This document shows positions 44,649 to 52,299 of a DNA stretch of 64,000 nt, in pieces. The position numbers and the translations under genes are program-made. The notes beneath the pieces are model-generated. The model saw only the letters and a program-made list of their open reading frames with translations. It did no database searches and was not told where the DNA came from. The first letter of the stretch is position 1, and each line of letters begins with the position of its first letter. Source of the DNA: JAOZPE01 sp964601275 (GTDB lineage: Bacteria > Krumholzibacteriota > Krumholzibacteriia > JAJRXK01); assembly GCA_964601275.1 (NCBI GenBank), contig CAZRMV010000001.1, forward strand, positions 124,001-188,000, given 5' to 3'.

Positions 44649-46397
44649 ATGGATCTACCCCGCCTCGACTTCAGCTATCTCCGCGAACAGATCGTGGGTG
44701 TCGATTCCTCCTTCGACACCCCGTTCGGGCAGCGGATGTTGATCTACTGCGACTACACCGCCAGCGGACGCAGCCTGCGTTTCATCGAGGAATACCTCAT
44801 GGGGTTGCAGCGCCACTACGCCAATACCCACACCGAGGATGATGTGACCGGCCGCAGCATGACCCAGCTGCTCCATGAGGCGGAGTCGGCGATCAAGGAA
44901 GCGGTCCACGCCGGTCCCCACGGCCGGATCATCGCGGTCGGCACCGGGGCGACCGCCGCCATCGACAAACTGCAACAGATCGTCGGGGTCGCGTTGCCTC
45001 CCGCGACGAGGCACCTGCTGACCACCTTCATGCGCGATCACCTGGGGGAACTGCACCACGAGTCATACGCCCGCTATCTGCGCGAGCACGAACCGGTGGT
45101 GTTCGTGGGGCCCTACGAGCACCACTCGAACGAACTCACCTGGCGCGAGGGCTTCGCCCAGGTCCTCACCATCGATCTCGACTCCGACGGTGGAGTCGAC
45201 CTGGCCCACCTCGAGTTCCTCTTGAACGACCCTCGATACCGCAGCCGGCTGCGGATCGGCAGTTTCAGCGCCGCCAGCAATGTCACCGGACGGCGCACTC
45301 CGGTGCACGAGATCGCCCGACTGCTCCACGCCCACAATGCCCTGGCCTGTTTCGATTTCGCGGCCAGCGGACCCTATGTGCGCATCGACATGAATCCCGA
45401 GGCCGACCCCGAGGGGGGCGACCCTTCGCTCGACGCCATCTTCCTGTCCCCCCACAAGTTCCTCGGAGGGCCGGGCTCCTCGGGGGTCCTGGTGTTCAAC
45501 GAGCGGATCTACCCCCGGGATCTGCCACCCACCGTCGGCGGCGGGGGAACCGTCGACTATGTCGGCCGCGACGTCCACGACTTCACTCCCGGGATCGAGG
45601 CGCGCGAGAAGGCGGGTACGCCGGGGGTCTTGCAGACCCTCAAGGCGGCTCTGGCCTTCCTGGTGAAGGAGGCGGTCACCCCCGAGCGCATCGAGGAGAG
45701 GGAGCAGGAACTCCTGGAGAGGGCGTTCGACCGCTGGTTGAGACACCCGCGCATCGAGGTGCTCGGAAGTCCCGATCCCGGCAAGCGGGTGGCGATCGTC
45801 TCGTTCAACCTGAAGGACCCCGATGGCAAGTACCTGCATCCCAAGTTCGTCACCCGCCTGGCCAACGACCTCTTCGGGATCCAGTCGCGGGCCGGGTGTT
45901 CCTGCGCCGGGCCCTACGGCCACCGTCTCTTGGGCATCGATCGTCAGCAGAGCGAGCGGTACCGCGAGTGGATCCTCAAGGGATTCCACGGGCTCAAGCC
46001 GGGATGGTGTCGTGTCGGTTTCCACTACGTGATGGATGACGCGGAGGCCGACTACGTGATCGAGGCGATCGAATTCCTCGCCGAGCACGGCCACCGCTTC
46101 CTGCCCCTCTACTCGTTCGATCTGGCCACCGGAGCGTGGACCCACAAGGAGGAGACCGCGACCGGCCGCGCCTTCAGCCTGCAGGCCGCCCTGTGCGCCA
46201 CGCCCCACGGTCCCACCGCCCTGCCGCTCGCCGACCGGAAGCAGCGCTACCGGCAGTACCTCGACTTCGCCCGCTCGATGGCCGAACGCCTGGAAGAGGA
46301 GCAAGGCGTCGAGGAACTCCCCGGCGAGCCCGGCCGGCTCCAGTACTTCCGCCTGATCTCCGAATCGATCGAAGACCAACCTCTTCCCCCCGGCTAG
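44649..46397 (+). CDS. Class V PLP aminotransferase / cysteine desulfurase-like protein
   Basis: 582 residues. Fold type I class V features are YCDYTASGRSL, GTGATAAIDKLQQIVG, HHSNELTWRE (stacking His region), FDFAASGPYVRIDM (PLP Asp) and SPHKFLGGPGSSGVLVF with PLP lysine Lys270. A cysteine-rich loop SRAGCSCAGPYGHRLLG near residue 418 occupies the desulfurase active-site-loop position. At 582 residues it is about 170 longer than NifS/IscS, with a C-terminal extension. No Fe-S assembly gene is adjacent, so desulfurase activity is only possible. The Fpg gene follows after 11 bases. Confidence 0.88.
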   Translation: MDLPRLDFSYLREQIVGVDSSFDTPFGQRMLIYCDYTASGRSLRFIEEYLMGLQRHYANTHTEDDVTGRSMTQLLHEAESAIKEAVHAGPHGRIIAVGTGATAAIDKLQQIVGVALPPATRHLLTTFMRDHLGELHHESYARYLREHEPVVFVGPYEHHSNELTWREGFAQVLTIDLDSDGGVDLAHLEFLLNDPRYRSRLRIGSFSAASNVTGRRTPVHEIARLLHAHNALACFDFAASGPYVRIDMNPEADPEGGDPSLDAIFLSPHKFLGGPGSSGVLVFNERIYPRDLPPTVGGGGTVDYVGRDVHDFTPGIEAREKAGTPGVLQTLKAALAFLVKEAVTPERIEEREQELLERAFDRWLRHPRIEVLGSPDPGKRVAIVSFNLKDPDGKYLHPKFVTRLANDLFGIQSRAGCSCAGPYGHRLLGIDRQQSERYREWILKGFHGLKPGWCRVGFHYVMDDAEADYVIEAIEFLAEHGHRFLPLYSFDLATGAWTHKEETATGRAFSLQAALCATPHGPTALPLADRKQRYRQYLDFARSMAERLEEEQGVEELPGEPGRLQYFRLISESIEDQPLPPG

Positions 46398-46408
46398 GAA
46401 GATCGACG

Positions 46409-47248
46409 ATGCCCGAACTTCCCGAGGTCGAACGAGGACGGCGTCTGGCCGAGAGCGTCGCCCGGGGACGGCGCATCGACTGGGTGGAATGCGCCGACGA
46501 CGAGATCGTCTTCGACGGTGTGGATCCAGGAAGGTGGCACGACGCCCTGGTGGGCAAACGGGTGGTCGAGGTGTGCCGGCGAGGCAAGCACATCTGGTTT
46601 CGGCTGGATACGCCGCCGCATCCGCTCTTCCACTTCGGAATGACCGGTGCCTTCCGCCTACCGGAAGTGGCCGACCTTCCCCTCGCCGCGCGCCCGTCGC
46701 CTCCGCCGGACGAGCCCTGGCCTCCCCGCTTCACCAAGATCCACCTGGGGTTTGCCGGCGGCGGTGAACTGGTGATGATCAACCCGCGGCGGCTGGGCCG
46801 TATCCTCCTGCGGAACGATCCCCCGAACGAACCCCCGCTCTCGCGCCTGGGCTTCGATCCATTGCTCGATCCCCTTCCTCCGGCGGAGTTCCGCCACCGC
46901 GTCCTTGCGCGACGGACCGCGATCAAGGCGATCCTGTTGGATCAGGGGTTTGCCGCCGGCGTGGGCAACTGGATCGCCGACGAAGTGCTCTACCAGGCGC
47001 GGATCGATCCCCGGCGCCATGGCAACCAGCTCACCCCACGGGAGATCGAGCGCGTCCGGCGCCGGTTGATCGCCATCGTCCGGCGGGCGGTGGAGGTGGA
47101 CGCGGACAAGAAACGCTTTCCCCGCAACTGGTTGTTCCACCTCCGTTGGGGGAAGGATCCGGAAGCATCCACCCTCGACGGGAACAAGATCGAGTTCCTG
47201 CAGGTGGCCGGACGCACCACCGCCTGGGTGCCCGCACGTCAAAGTTGA
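46409..47248 (+). CDS. mutM: Formamidopyrimidine-DNA glycosylase, zinc-less plant/fungal-like form
   Basis: 279 residues. The N-terminus is MPELPEVE, giving the catalytic Pro2 and Glu3, followed by RRGKHIWFRLD (catalytic Lys on a beta hairpin), FHFGMTGAF, and the H2TH helices GFAAGVGNWIADEVLYQARIDP. Bacterial Fpg normally ends in a four-cysteine zinc finger. Here there are no cysteines; instead the tail reads DGNKIEFLQVAGRTTAWVPARQ, the zinc-less finger of plant and fungal Fpg (the GGRT-like Arg contacts DNA). It should excise 8-oxoguanine and FapyG or related lesions. It is likely co-transcribed with the class V aminotransferase. Confidence 0.93.
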   Translation: MPELPEVERGRRLAESVARGRRIDWVECADDEIVFDGVDPGRWHDALVGKRVVEVCRRGKHIWFRLDTPPHPLFHFGMTGAFRLPEVADLPLAARPSPPPDEPWPPRFTKIHLGFAGGGELVMINPRRLGRILLRNDPPNEPPLSRLGFDPLLDPLPPAEFRHRVLARRTAIKAILLDQGFAAGVGNWIADEVLYQARIDPRRHGNQLTPREIERVRRRLIAIVRRAVEVDADKKRFPRNWLFHLRWGKDPEASTLDGNKIEFLQVAGRTTAWVPARQS

Positions 47249-47320
47249 TCCGCCGGAGGCCGGATTCTGGTAGAATGGGATGGAGAAGGGGGGACGGAAC
47301 CCATCCACCGGGAGTCCGTC

Positions 47321-47512
47321 ATGAACGCCGAACCGGATCGTCGCCCCGCTCCCCATCCGTCCTGGCCCATCCTGCAGACCAGTCTGAAGCTGTGCGACCG
47401 TTGTCTACCCCGCCGGGCGGGCCGCATGGCCCAGGCCGCCCTGATGCGCCTCGCGTTGTCCTGGTTGTCGCTTCGGATCGACCTGCTCAGCCGGCGTCTG
47501 CCGCAGGATTGA
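47321..47512 (+). CDS. Small hypothetical protein
   Basis: A 63-residue frame with an ATG at 47321 and GGGAG upstream. It contains a CDRC motif and an amphipathic C-terminal helix (ALMRLALSWLSLRIDLLSRRL). I do not recognise it. It overlaps the end of the convergent reductase-like gene by 26 bases. Moderate evidence only. Confidence 0.4.
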   Translation: MNAEPDRRPAPHPSWPILQTSLKLCDRCLPRRAGRMAQAALMRLALSWLSLRIDLLSRRLPQD

Positions 47513-48812
47513 GGAACTCGGCCATGGAGCGGCACGCGGGACTGAACTCCCCTTTCCAGAGGATCACCGCGCGCCGGATGGGATCGGGCAATCCCGCGGT
47601 CTCGAGTTCGGCGGAGAGATCCGACGCGGCCAGGGCGGGAATGAACGGCCGCAGCGCCCGGCCGAAGTGCGCCGAGGCCTCCACCGGCAGTTCACTGGGC
47701 AGGTTCCCCACTGCCAGGACGGCCAGGCCGTCGCCCACGAACCCGCTGGACGCGGTTCCGGTGGCGGGATCGTAGACATAGACCGGGTCGCCGGGTTCGG
47801 TTTCCCGTACCGTGCAGGCCAAGGAGCCGTCCACGTCGCAGGTGATGTCTCCCACCGCCACCAACCGGGGCCGACCCCGGGCGAACAAGCGCTGCAGGGT
47901 GTCGCGATCGGCGAAACGGGGATACCGCTCTTCCCAGTAGATGGCGTTCACCAGCAGGCTCAGGTTCTCCAGGTGGGGTTCGAAGATCGAACGATAGTGC
48001 TCGGGATGGTCGTAGTAGTCCTGCAGCTCGAACGTCTCCCCCTCCCGGGTGTTCTCCACCAGGTGCTCTTCGCGGTAGACGACCATGACGACTTCGTGGG
48101 CTGGACCGGACTGCGCTGCAACGTACCCTTCCAGTTCATCGGGTGACACCACCCGATGCGGGATCAGCTCGAGGATCTCCTGCGCTCCCTGGGAGACCCG
48201 GCCGTAGCCCAGGATCCCGATGGTGACCGGGCTGATCTGGGCGGGGAAGCCTACCGTCTCGATTTCCCTTCCCACCGCCTTCACCGCGCTCTTCAGTTCG
48301 GAGAGATCGGCGTAGTGGTGCGCCGGTTCCAGGTGGAGGAGGGGGGTCTCGACGCCCAGCGCCTGCCACCGGCGGCCGAGGGTCCACAGGCTGTCGGTCA
48401 TGCCCACCAGGCCGGCGTGATGCGAGAAGAAGATGAGACGACGGCCCTTCTCGTCGGTCACCAGCTCATAGTCGATCAGGGTGCAGTGGAGATCGCGCAG
48501 TCGCCTCAACATCTCCATGTTGTAGGACTGCCCCTTGATGGTGTGGGAGAAGAACATGTAGGCGCCGCCTTCGCGGAAATACTCCAGCGGCATCTCCTTC
48601 ACCCCGAGCACCAGCTCGCAATCCCTCACCGAGTCGACGACCTCGGCTCCGGCCGCGGCATACGATTCGTCACCGAAAGCGCGACGGGGAAAGGACTCGA
48701 CCTTGATCCGGATCCCCTGATCGACGAGCTCCTTGACATCGGTGGGGGACAGCACCACCCGGCGCTCCCACTCGTTCTTGTCTTCCCGTCGCAGTCCGAT
48801 GCAGTTGTCCAT
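47487..48812 (-). CDS. Stand-alone lysine-ketoglutarate reductase/alanine dehydrogenase-like protein (LOR/SDH N-terminal half)
   Basis: 441 residues. The N-terminal AlaDH/PNT domain is very like the LKR half of eukaryotic AASS: IGLRREDKNEWERRVVLSP, ELVLGVKEMP, YMFFSHTIKGQSYNMEMLRRL, CTLIDYELVTDEKGRRLIFFSHHAG. A nucleotide-binding region has VTIGILGYGRVSQGAQEIL. It may reduce a lysine/2-oxoglutarate imine to saccharopine, or act as an amino-acid dehydrogenase; the SDH half is absent. The polyferredoxin gene lies 18 bases upstream, so the two are probably co-transcribed. Confidence 0.85.
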   Translation of the reverse strand: MDNCIGLRREDKNEWERRVVLSPTDVKELVDQGIRIKVESFPRRAFGDESYAAAGAEVVDSVRDCELVLGVKEMPLEYFREGGAYMFFSHTIKGQSYNMEMLRRLRDLHCTLIDYELVTDEKGRRLIFFSHHAGLVGMTDSLWTLGRRWQALGVETPLLHLEPAHHYADLSELKSAVKAVGREIETVGFPAQISPVTIGILGYGRVSQGAQEILELIPHRVVSPDELEGYVAAQSGPAHEVVMVVYREEHLVENTREGETFELQDYYDHPEHYRSIFEPHLENLSLLVNAIYWEERYPRFADRDTLQRLFARGRPRLVAVGDITCDVDGSLACTVRETEPGDPVYVYDPATGTASSGFVGDGLAVLAVGNLPSELPVEASAHFGRALRPFIPALAASDLSAELETAGLPDPIRRAVILWKGEFSPACRSMAEFLNPAADAG

Positions 48813-48830
48813 GGTTCTCCTCGTTCGTCC

Positions 48831-49895
48831 TCAACCACCGGTGTGGGAGTACGGGCCGGTCTTCAATTCCTGCACGCGCTGGATGTATTCCCGGTCGCTG
48901 ATGTGATTGTCCCACAGACCGGCGGATCGGGCACCAAGATACAGGAGAACGAACAGGAGGGAAACCGCGGCGGCGAATCGGGCGGGCTTCCAGCGGCGTC
49001 CGGCGGTGCGTACGGTGAGGGTATCCGGGACCGGGCAGACCGCGATGCAGTCCAGGCAGCCGGTACATTCGGGGTTGATGATGCCGGCGGTCCGGGAAAC
49101 CCGCAGGCGGGCCATGCACACGCGGTCGCACAGGCCGCAGTCGGTGCAGGATTCTGCATGACGGACGATGCGCGTGGGCGACAGGAAGGAGAACAGTCCC
49201 AGGAGCGCCCCGTAGGGGCAGAAGTAACGGCACCAGAATCCCTGCACGAAGAGCGATCCCACCGCGAGCAACACGAGCACCACCAGCGCGGTCATCGAGA
49301 GATGGGCGAAGAAGAGCCCCATCTTCAGGTCGGAAACCCGGTTGTACGGGGAGTCGATGAACGCGGCCAGCTTTGATCTTCCCATGGCGAAGATGCTGCC
49401 CAGGAAGAAGATCATGAGCAGGTACTTCGCCCCGCGCAAGAGGACGTCGGCCCACCGCCACAGCCGGAAGTTGCGCCCGAAGAGACGGCGTCCGGCCCGC
49501 GCGAGCAACTCGCTGAGGAAACCGATGGGGCAGATCCACGAACAGAAGCTCTTGCGCAGCGCCAGGGCCAGCAGCAGGGCGATGATCACCAGGATGGTGG
49601 CGGCCGGGTGGATGGGATTGAGCCGGCCCCGATGGATCCAGTCGATCAGACCCATGACCCCGCTGATGGGCAGGAAGCCCTCGACCCCGGGGGGGCGATG
49701 GGGCAACGGAACGCGGCCGGCTGCCGCGGCCTGGTAGAAGCGGTAGAAGAGGATCCCGAGCCAGACGCTGGTCGCGGCGATGGAAGCCTGGACGAGGAGG
49801 CGCAGGCGGAACACGCGCTGGGCCCTGCGGCCGCTGGTCCCTTCCAGCCAACGTCGAAGGCGCGCGACCTCGTGGTTTTCCGCCGGTTTGCGCAC
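48831..49895 (-). CDS. Membrane polyferredoxin (NapH/RdxA-like, 4Fe-4S)
   Basis: 354 residues with about five membrane helices. Two CxxxCP motifs at helix ends (SFCSWICPIG and WCRYFCPYG) and two 4Fe-4S motifs (CTDCGLCDRVC and CTGCLDCIAVCP) are those of NapH/NosR/RdxA proteins that pass electrons at the inner membrane. The partner enzyme is not next to it; the reductase-like gene that follows is the only close companion. A hemerythrin-like gene and tandem repeats lie upstream, which would fit a redox- or oxygen-linked role. That is inference. Confidence 0.9.
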   Translation of the reverse strand: MRKPAENHEVARLRRWLEGTSGRRAQRVFRLRLLVQASIAATSVWLGILFYRFYQAAAAGRVPLPHRPPGVEGFLPISGVMGLIDWIHRGRLNPIHPAATILVIIALLLALALRKSFCSWICPIGFLSELLARAGRRLFGRNFRLWRWADVLLRGAKYLLMIFFLGSIFAMGRSKLAAFIDSPYNRVSDLKMGLFFAHLSMTALVVLVLLAVGSLFVQGFWCRYFCPYGALLGLFSFLSPTRIVRHAESCTDCGLCDRVCMARLRVSRTAGIINPECTGCLDCIAVCPVPDTLTVRTAGRRWKPARFAAAVSLLFVLLYLGARSAGLWDNHISDREYIQRVQELKTGPYSHTGG

Positions 49896-49982
49896 GGAAC
49901 ACCCGATCGGATGCGGGAAAGGGTGGTGCCGGCAAGGGGGCGCTCGATGGACGCCGCATCATCCGGCCCGGTCGGATCGTCG

Positions 49983-50020
49983 ACTGGCGATCCAACCCGG
50001 ATGGTCTACTGGCGATCCAA
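49983..50020. repeat. Two 13-base direct repeats upstream of the polyferredoxin gene
   Basis: ACTGGCGATCCAA occurs at 49983-49995 and 50008-50020, 25 bases apart, followed in both cases by a near-identical ATGGTC block. The spacing of two and a half helical turns and the place (about 90-130 bases before the ATG) suggest an operator. The CGATCCAAT core at 50013-50021 differs by one base from the MocR box CCATCCAAT. The rest of the 248-base gap (49896-50143) holds no gene I can support. Confidence 0.5.
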
Positions 50021-50143
50021 TATGGTCAACGCGGTCGCCGGTCCCAAGAGCGAGGACACACTTTCCCGCGGAGAGAAAGGTCCTTTTCCTCCGACCCGGA
50101 AGAACCCGCATCCGGTCGGCGGAATGGGGGGATGGGCCGGCCG

Positions 50144-50620
50144 TCAGTCGACGTTGCCGATGTCGCGGGCGGCAAGCCGGATCAGGAGTTCGCCCTCCCG
50201 TTCCTCGTGCCTGCGCAGACGGCCGAGGGTTTCGGCCAGGCGTTTGCGCAGCCGCGGATTCGCCGGCGCCTCCCCCTGGGAATACCCCAGGCTGGCGTGG
50301 ACCAGGTCCCTCACCTCCTGCAGTAGCACCGGGTGCTCCTCCTCCAGCTCGTCGATGGTCTTTTCCGCCCGAGGATGGGCGCATTTGAGCTTGTCGAACA
50401 ATCCGCCTTCGGTCTCGAAGCTGAAATGCCGGTACAGCATGTCGTGGAGATCGACAAGATTCCGGGACAAGCCGGAGGCCCAACGGTGGAAGCCATCCTC
50501 ACCGATCTCCGGTCGCGGTTCGCGGGTGAAGTGGTCGAGATGCTGGAGAAGGGAACGCAGTTCCCGGTGTTCGGCGAGAACCCGTCCCGCCTGGCGTTGG
50601 GCCGCGGTCTGGTTGGACAT
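50144..50620 (-). CDS. Hemerythrin-like (HHE) protein
   Basis: 158 residues from an ATG at 50620 behind GGAGGTGA. A four-helix bundle with metal-ligand candidates: LAEHRELRSLLQHLDHF, LVDLHDMLYRHFSFETEGG (H-x3-x3-H...E), ELEEEHPVLLQEV and LRRHEEREGELL. These fit an HHE/hemerythrin di-iron site for oxygen or nitric-oxide binding or iron-sulfur repair. The longer frame upstream of the ATG lacks a ribosome-binding site. Confidence 0.82.
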   Translation of the reverse strand: MSNQTAAQRQAGRVLAEHRELRSLLQHLDHFTREPRPEIGEDGFHRWASGLSRNLVDLHDMLYRHFSFETEGGLFDKLKCAHPRAEKTIDELEEEHPVLLQEVRDLVHASLGYSQGEAPANPRLRKRLAETLGRLRRHEEREGELLIRLAARDIGNVD

Positions 50621-50709
50621 TCTCACCTCCCTGCATCGGTGTCCGCGGGTACCTGGCTGGAGCCCAGCCGGCCCGGCGCGGTCTCTCAAGATATAGCAGA
50701 GCTTCAGAT

Positions 50710-50719
50710 CCTATATAGG
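50710..50719. promoter_or_regulatory. Palindrome CCTATATAGG
   Basis: A perfect ten-base palindrome in the gap between the hemerythrin gene and the small membrane-protein gene. It contains a -10-like TATATA on both strands, so it may mark a divergent promoter or operator. No good -35 partner is seen. Confidence 0.3.
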
Positions 50720-50734
50720 GATTTTCCAAAGAGG

Positions 50735-50764
50735 CGGCCACCACCGGTGGGGGCCGTGCTTTTT
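50735..50764 (+). terminator. Hairpin followed by a T-tract (terminator or attenuator-like)
   Basis: GGCCACCACC pairs with GGTGGGGGCC (one mismatch), and TTTTT follows at 50760-50764 after a short gap. It is oriented for plus-strand transcripts, yet no plus-strand gene precedes it for several kilobases. It could be a leader attenuator for the small membrane protein and porin, or the end of a short RNA. Confidence 0.4.
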
Positions 50765-50874
50765 CCTTTGCGGGGGGAGGATCCATCGTAGACTTCGCTT
50801 CGAGGGATCGTACGGCTTCGGATTCCACACCGATTCTTTCCCCTCTGATCCATGCCGTCCAAGGAGGACACTCC

Positions 50875-50982
50875 GTGAACTATCCGGTGTGGGATATGGG
50901 TTTCGCTCCCGGCCTCTTCGTGCTGGGTCTGGCGACCGTCGCCTGGATGCTCTCTGCATGGCGGAAAGGGAATCCGGGGTGA
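50875..50982 (+). CDS. 35-residue single-pass membrane protein
   Basis: A GTG at 50875 with a perfect AAGGAGG at 50861-50867 opens a 35-codon frame ending in TGA. The product has one membrane helix (GFAPGLFVLGLATVAWMLSAW) and a short basic end RKGNPG. Size and shape recall small regulatory or accessory membrane peptides such as CydX or CcoQ, but I cannot assign it to a family. The porin gene starts 117 bases downstream. Confidence 0.6.
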   Translation: MNYPVWDMGFAPGLFVLGLATVAWMLSAWRKGNPG

Positions 50983-51099
50983 GATCCCCCGCCTTCCCGG
51001 GGATTTCTTCATCCAGTCTTTACCGGTTCTTCATCCTCGTGCGATTAGTTTGGGGCCGAATACCTGCATCGCACCCAACAGCCGGGAGGATGGATTCGC

Positions 51100-52299
51100 A
51101 TGAAGCGCCATTGCAGGGCGGGACGATGGATTCCCGTATTCGCTGTCTTCTTCACCTTGGTTCTATTGGCCCAGGCGGGCTTCGCCGCCGAGGACATGAA
51201 GGTCTACTGGAAGGACGGTCTCCAGTTCAAGACCGCCGACGGAGAGACCTCGATGCATCTTGGGGGGCGCATCCTGAACGACTGGGCGTGGTTTCCCGAC
51301 CGCGCCGACGTCCAGGTGGACACGCAGGACGGAACGGAATTCCGGCGCGCGCGCATCTACATGAAGGGCGCGTTCAAGGGAGGGATCTTCTACAAGAGCC
51401 AGATCGACTTCGGGGCCGGTGAGATCGGCTTCAAGGACATGTACATGGGGCTGAAGGGACTCCCGGTGGTGGGTACCTTCTACGTGGGACAGATGAAGGA
51501 GCCGTACAGCCTGGAGGAGATCACCTCCAGCAACGACATCACGCTGATGGAACGCTCTCCGGTCGCGGTCTTCGATTCGGAGCGCAACACCGGATTCATG
51601 CTGAAGAACCACTGGTCGAACCAGCGGATCCTGGCTTCGCTGGGTCTCTTCCGCGAGACCAACGCGAACGGAAGCGGCAAGGGAGACGGCAAGTACAACT
51701 ACTCGGCACGGCTGAGCACCTTGCCCTGGGAAGACCGGGAACATCACCGACTGCTGCACCTGGGAATCTCGGGAAGCTATCGGAGCACCCTCGATGGCAC
51801 CCTCGAGTACAGCACCCGTCCCTCCTCGCACATGACCACCAAGATCGTGTCGACCGGGCAGATCGAGACCACTCACTACACCCTGGCCGCCCTGGAGAGC
51901 GCGGTGGTGCTGGGCCCCTTTTCGCTGCAGGCCGAATCCAAGTGGTCGCGCTCGGCGCCCAAGGATCGTAATGACCACCCCACGGTCTGGGGCTATTACG
52001 TGCAGGGAAGCTGGTTCCTGACCGGGGAGAATCGTCCCTACAAGCACAGCAGTGGTGCATTCACCCGGGTGAGACCTCGACGGCCCCTCGGGGAGGGCGC
52101 AGGCGCGTGGGAGATCGCGGCACGTTTCTCCCACCTCGACGGCTCCGACTTCGGCGGCGGGCGGATGGACGACTACGTGGTCGGCCTGAACTGGTACGCC
52201 AACAACAACGCCCGGGTCATGTTGAACTACGTCTACGCTGACGCCGGGACGGGGGGGAAGTTCCACGGCTTCCAGACCCGGTTCATGGTCTACTTCTAG
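51100..52299 (+). CDS. Phosphate-selective porin O/P family protein
   Basis: 399 residues; ATG at 51100 behind GGGAGG. A signal peptide (VFFTLVLLAQAGFA) precedes a barrel of about 16 strands typical of OprO/OprP: LHLGGRIL-like MHLGGRILNDW, EFRRARIYMKGAFKGGIFYKSQIDFGAG, FYVGQMKEPYSLEEITSSNDITLMERS, YVQGSWFLTGE and the end FQTRFMVYF. It should pass phosphate or other anions through the outer membrane; selectivity is not readable. It shares its stop region (CTAG, 52296-52299) with the convergent DUF3179 gene. Confidence 0.93.
   Translation: MKRHCRAGRWIPVFAVFFTLVLLAQAGFAAEDMKVYWKDGLQFKTADGETSMHLGGRILNDWAWFPDRADVQVDTQDGTEFRRARIYMKGAFKGGIFYKSQIDFGAGEIGFKDMYMGLKGLPVVGTFYVGQMKEPYSLEEITSSNDITLMERSPVAVFDSERNTGFMLKNHWSNQRILASLGLFRETNANGSGKGDGKYNYSARLSTLPWEDREHHRLLHLGISGSYRSTLDGTLEYSTRPSSHMTTKIVSTGQIETTHYTLAALESAVVLGPFSLQAESKWSRSAPKDRNDHPTVWGYYVQGSWFLTGENRPYKHSSGAFTRVRPRRPLGEGAGAWEIAARFSHLDGSDFGGGRMDDYVVGLNWYANNNARVMLNYVYADAGTGGKFHGFQTRFMVYF

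Noticed and set aside
50735..50764. A known riboswitch class ahead of the small membrane protein
   Set aside because: The hairpin and T-tract are there, but I could not match the upstream sequence to any riboswitch consensus, so only a terminator-like element is reported.
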